Below, one piece after another: positions 61,230 through 64,000 of a stretch of 64,000 nt of DNA (positions are counted from its first letter, which is position 1; each line of letters opens with the position of its first letter). The notes beneath the pieces are model-generated. The model ran no database searches, was not told the origin of the DNA, and worked only from the letters and a program-made list of their open reading frames with translations. Position numbers and translations under genes: made by a program. The stretch spans positions 1-64,000 of the forward strand of contig NZ_JBHZAH010000006.1 of assembly GCF_042754225.1 (NCBI RefSeq), written 5' to 3'. The stretch comes from Rhodococcus_G sp042754225. Its GTDB lineage: Bacteria > Actinomycetota > Actinomycetes > Mycobacteriales > Mycobacteriaceae.

Positions 61230-62677
61230 TGCAGTTCCAACCTTCTGGACATATCGGAGGCGAAAACGCCTGTGGGGTCGTACTTTCGGCGGGTGGCGAG
61301 CCACTCGTCGATGCGCGGGTACATTGCGTGGAAGGTCTCGGCGGTGGCGCGCGAGTCCTTGGCGGTGTACAGCCGGCCGCCGAACTCGAGCACGCGCTTG
61401 TCGAGTTCGGTCACCAGCTCGTTCAGGCCTGCCTTGATCGGGAAGTCCATGGCGACGTTCCAGCCCGCCATCGGGAAGCTGAGCGGCGCGTTGTTGCCCG
61501 GTCCGAACAGCTTGAACACGTTGAGTGCCGAGTGGTGGCCCGACGCCTGGATGTGCCGAATGATGCTCTTGAACTCTTCGAGGGCCTCGGTGGGCACCAG
61601 GAACTGGTACTGGAGGAAGCCCTTCGAGCCGTACGCGCGGTTCCACTCACCGAGGAGATCGAGCGGGTGGTAGAACTGCGTCAGGTTCTGGACCTTGCCG
61701 GTGTAGTTCCCGCCCATCCGGTAGTACAACTCGCCGATGGCGCTGGCCGACAGCTTGTTCATCAGGCCGTTCGGGAACACGTCCGGGACGGTCATCAGCT
61801 GCGGGGCGTCGAACTTCAACGGGTCCTTCTGCAGCTTCTTCGGCAGCTCGTCGAACTTCGCGAGCGAGCCGCGGGTGATCGTCGCGCGACCCAGCTTCGG
61901 CGGCGCACTGACCACGTCGAACCAGGCGCTCGAGTACGTGTAGTTGTCCTCGGTGCCGTCCTGGTGCGCGGCGACCGTCTCCTCGAGGCTCTCGGTCCGG
62001 ATGCCGTCGTTGATGAAGTACGCCGTCTCGGTGGGCGTCATGCTGATGGTCGCGCGCAGGATGATGCCGGTCAGGCCGTTGCCGCCGATCGTCGCCCAGA
62101 ACAGCGCGCCCTTGGGGTCGTTGCGACCGCCCTTCGGCGTCAGCTTGCGAACCTGGCCGTCGGCGGTCAGCAGGTCGAGCGACACCACGTGGTTGCCGAA
62201 GCTGCCCTCACTGTGGTGGTTCTTGCCGTGGATGTCGGAGCCGATGGCGCCGCCGATGGTGACCTGGCGGGTGCCGGGCAGCACCGGAACCCACAGGCCG
62301 AACGGCAGCGCCGCCCGCATGAGCTGGTCGAGGCTCACACCGGCGTCGACGTCCACCAGCGCGGTGTCGCGGTCGATGCGGTGAATGCGGTTGAGGGCAT
62401 TCATGTCGATGACCAGGCCACCCGCGTTCTGGGCCGGATCGCCGTAGGACCGCCCGAGGCCTCGGGCGATGACGCCCCGGCGCAGGTGGGACGGCTTGCC
62501 CTCGTTCTTCTCGGCGACCTGCGCGACTGCGCTGGCGATCACCTCGACGTCGGGCGTGGACAGCACCTCCGCGGTGGTCGGGGCGGTGCGCCCCCAGCCG
62601 GTGAGGGTGCGGGTCTGGGTTGTCAGAGGCGCCGGTTGCGGCAGGGCCGCCGGGGACTCTTCAGCTGTCGTGGACAT
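61226..62677 (-). CDS. dprE1: Decaprenylphosphoryl-ribose 2-oxidase DprE1
   Basis: A 483-residue FAD-dependent oxidase of the VAO family that oxidises decaprenyl-phosphoryl-ribose, first half of the epimerisation to arabinose. FAD-binding parts: ARGLGRSYGDPAQNAGG, PGTRQVTIGGAIGSDIHGKN and HHSEGSFGNHV; C-terminal TFHAMYPRIDEWLATRRKYD. In the substrate pocket GWNVAMDFPIK has Ala409 where M. tuberculosis has Cys387, the residue attacked by benzothiazinones. ATG 62677 is 8 nt after TAGCCT; relative to the M. tuberculosis protein the N terminus is 22 residues longer. Confidence 0.97.
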   Translation of the reverse strand: MSTTAEESPAALPQPAPLTTQTRTLTGWGRTAPTTAEVLSTPDVEVIASAVAQVAEKNEGKPSHLRRGVIARGLGRSYGDPAQNAGGLVIDMNALNRIHRIDRDTALVDVDAGVSLDQLMRAALPFGLWVPVLPGTRQVTIGGAIGSDIHGKNHHSEGSFGNHVVSLDLLTADGQVRKLTPKGGRNDPKGALFWATIGGNGLTGIILRATISMTPTETAYFINDGIRTESLEETVAAHQDGTEDNYTYSSAWFDVVSAPPKLGRATITRGSLAKFDELPKKLQKDPLKFDAPQLMTVPDVFPNGLMNKLSASAIGELYYRMGGNYTGKVQNLTQFYHPLDLLGEWNRAYGSKGFLQYQFLVPTEALEEFKSIIRHIQASGHHSALNVFKLFGPGNNAPLSFPMAGWNVAMDFPIKAGLNELVTELDKRVLEFGGRLYTAKDSRATAETFHAMYPRIDEWLATRRKYDPTGVFASDMSRRLELQ

Positions 62678-62691
62678 CGGTGTAGAGGCTA
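62678..62691 (-). promoter_or_regulatory. Candidate -10 for leaderless dprE1
   Basis: TAGCCT on the minus strand, exactly 8 nt before ATG 62677, no Shine-Dalgarno sequence. Confidence 0.45.
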
Positions 62692-62718
62692 CCTGTCGGT
62701 AGCGGATTCGACCCCTGG

Positions 62719-62775
62719 CGAGTGTGCAGATATGTCCCCCGCCACTCGACAATTGCCCCGCCAGCTGCACACTCG
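62719..62775. repeat. 57-bp element with 11-bp terminal inverted repeats
   Basis: CGAGTGTGCAG and CTGCACACTCG flank 35 bases in the 184-bp gap between sodA and dprE1. The arms are perfect and the interior shows no coding potential. It could be a sodA terminator or a dispersed palindromic element; only one copy is seen here. Confidence 0.6.
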
Positions 62776-62861
62776 GCGCCCAGTTCCGGGCACACCGAGC
62801 GGGCAGCTGCCGGGGCCGTTCCTGGGGATTGGCCCGGAAACGCACGGGCGGCGGAGCCGCG

Positions 62862-63485
62862 TCAGACGATAAGACCGGCGGTCTGGGTGCGGGCCTTGTC
62901 GAAGCGTGCCGCGACGTCCGGCCAGTTCACGATGTTCCAGAAGGCGTTGACGTAGTCGCCCTTGACGTTCTGGTAGTCGAGGTAGAAGGCGTGCTCCCAC
63001 ATGTCGAGCATGAGCAGCGGGGTCAGGCCGATGGAGATGTTGCCCTGCTGGTCGTAGAGCTGGACGATGATCAGCCGCTGGCCGATGGAGTCCCAGGCGA
63101 GGATGGACCAGCCGGAGCCCTGGATGGCGTTGGCGTTCGCCGAGAAGTGGCTGCGGAAGGCGTCGAAGCTGCCGAACTGGTCGTCGATCGCGGCGGCGAG
63201 CTCGCCCTCGGGGTTGCCACCACCGTTCGGGCTCAGGTTGTTCCAGAACACGCTGTGGTTGGTGTGGCCGCCGAGGTGGAAGGCCAGGTTCTTCTCGTGC
63301 AGGTTGACCACGGGGGCCAGGGCGTCGGAGGCGCGCAGCTCGGCCAGCTTGTCGAGGGCGGCGTTGGCGCCGGCGACGTAGGCGGCGTGGTGCTTGTCGT
63401 GGTGCAGCTCCATGATCTTGCCGGAGATGTGCGGCTCGAGGGCTGCGTAGTCGTAGGGCAGTTCAGGCAGCGAGTAGACGGACAC
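62862..63485 (-). CDS. sodA: Superoxide dismutase (Mn/Fe family)
   Basis: A 207-residue Mn/Fe superoxide dismutase. Metal ligand regions: LHHDKHHAAYV, the GGHTNHSVFWNNL helix, and DMWEHAFYLDYQNV with Asp and His. YDQQGN has Gln where the iron enzyme of M. tuberculosis has His145, a position known to influence metal choice, so manganese is more likely. GTG 63485 has AAAGGAG 6-7 bases upstream. No signal peptide. Confidence 0.96.
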   Translation of the reverse strand: MSVYSLPELPYDYAALEPHISGKIMELHHDKHHAAYVAGANAALDKLAELRASDALAPVVNLHEKNLAFHLGGHTNHSVFWNNLSPNGGGNPEGELAAAIDDQFGSFDAFRSHFSANANAIQGSGWSILAWDSIGQRLIIVQLYDQQGNISIGLTPLLMLDMWEHAFYLDYQNVKGDYVNAFWNIVNWPDVAARFDKARTQTAGLIV

Positions 63486-63634
63486 GAGATGCTCCTTTGC
63501 GGTTGACGTGAACCCGATGCTGCAACCTCAACCGCACTGGAGGTCCAGGTGTTGTGCGGCACGTCACGCGGGCGCGGCCGTGCGCACAGTGGGCCTCGGG
63601 TGGGTGAGACAGGTGCGCCGGTGACGGCGTCGCC

Positions 63635-63646
63635 TACCCTCGACCC
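63635..63646 (+). promoter_or_regulatory. Candidate -10 for leaderless gtrA-like gene
   Basis: TACCCT (63635-63640) lies 6 nt before GTG 63647; the same hexamer precedes glf. Confidence 0.4.
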
Positions 63647-64000
63647 GTGTCCGGTACCCCCCACGCGCCCGAGCCCCGTCTGCCGCTGCCCGTCGAACTG
63701 CCCGTCGTCGACGAACCGGGCGGCACCGATGTGGACCTCAAGACCCAGTTGGTTCGGTTCATCGCGACCGGTGGGTTGTCGGCGGTCGTCGACTACGGGC
63801 TGTACGTGCTCGGCATGGCGCTCGGCCTGCCGCGCGTCGCCGCCAAGTCGATCAGCTTCGTCGCGGGCACCAGCACCGCATACCTGATCAACCGGCGCTG
63901 GACGTTCAACGCGCCGCCCAGCCGGGCTCGATTCGTCGCGGTGGTGGTGCTCTACGCGGTGACGTTCGCCGTGCAGGTGGGCATCAACGAGCTGATGAAC
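63647..64000 (+). CDS. GtrA-family membrane protein (partial, cut by window end)
   Basis: The first 118 residues are present. A Pro-rich hydrophilic start is followed by LVRFIATGGLSAVVDYGLYVLGM and KSISFVAGTSTAYLINRRWTF, the GtrA signature, and a third membrane segment; the frame is open at the right edge. Rv3789, next to dprE1 in M. tuberculosis, is of this family and has been linked to decaprenyl-phosphoryl-arabinose handling and arabinan priming, so the neighbourhood supports the same role. Confidence 0.9.
   Translation, partial: MSGTPHAPEPRLPLPVELPVVDEPGGTDVDLKTQLVRFIATGGLSAVVDYGLYVLGMALGLPRVAAKSISFVAGTSTAYLINRRWTFNAPPSRARFVAVVVLYAVTFAVQVGINELMN

Noticed and set aside
1..64000. tRNA, rRNA or CRISPR loci
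   Set aside because: I saw no cloverleaf, ribosomal or repeat-spacer pattern in the gene-free gaps.

Overview
The window is high-GC DNA from a mycolic-acid-producing actinomycete (order Mycobacteriales). Gene content and gaps suggest Rhodococcus or Nocardia rather than Mycobacterium or Corynebacterium; this is inference from gene content, not a phylogeny. The backbone is the arabinogalactan and mycolate envelope locus, broken by accessory blocks.

Left flank (1-5.7 kb): an open frame enters from the left edge, followed by a cytochrome P450, a TetR regulator, a secreted lipase, a second TetR, a VIT-type metal transporter and a MepB-like protein. Core block 1, + strand (5.9-27.5 kb): glf, glfT2, a PAP2 phosphatase, the UbiA-type DPPR synthase and aftB overlap one another. 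Then come two mycolyltransferases (the second with a Thr-rich linker and LGFP repeats), a DUF732 lipoprotein, a Rv3802-like cutinase, an F420-type oxidoreductase, fadD32, pks13 and accD4. Together they build galactan, supply and attach arabinose, condense mycolic acids and transfer them to the wall.

At 27.5-28.4 kb two related palindromes enclose a gutted antitoxin-like gene. Core block 2, - strand (28.4-38.1 kb): two Emb arabinosyltransferases, a HAD hydrolase translationally coupled to one of them, an unannotated 47-residue Gly-rich peptide gene with a strong ribosome binding site, and a large polytopic GT-C-like protein.

A roughly 20-kb accessory block (38.2-58.4 kb) separates the emb genes from aftA. 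It holds a methyltransferase/XRE/methionine aminopeptidase group, a stand-alone pseudokinase, a SigG-type sigma factor with its partner, two DUF202 proteins, a TetR-controlled fatty-acid-type catabolic cluster (TauD, MFS, FadD, double FadE, thiolase), a membrane-anchored trypsin-like protease, a serine hydrolase, and a MarR/AhpD pair sharing a clear operator. Core block 3 (58.5-64 kb): aftA, dprE2 and dprE1 on the - strand, sodA, and the start of a GtrA-family gene on the + strand.

The most notable observations are: a 56-bp exact in-frame copy of a pks13 segment next to the P450; the paired palindromes and the gene remnant between them; the new small Gly-rich gene; alanine in DprE1 at the position of the benzothiazinone-target cysteine; and a recurring TAnnnT box 6-9 nt before the start codon, which points to leaderless expression of many envelope and regulator genes.
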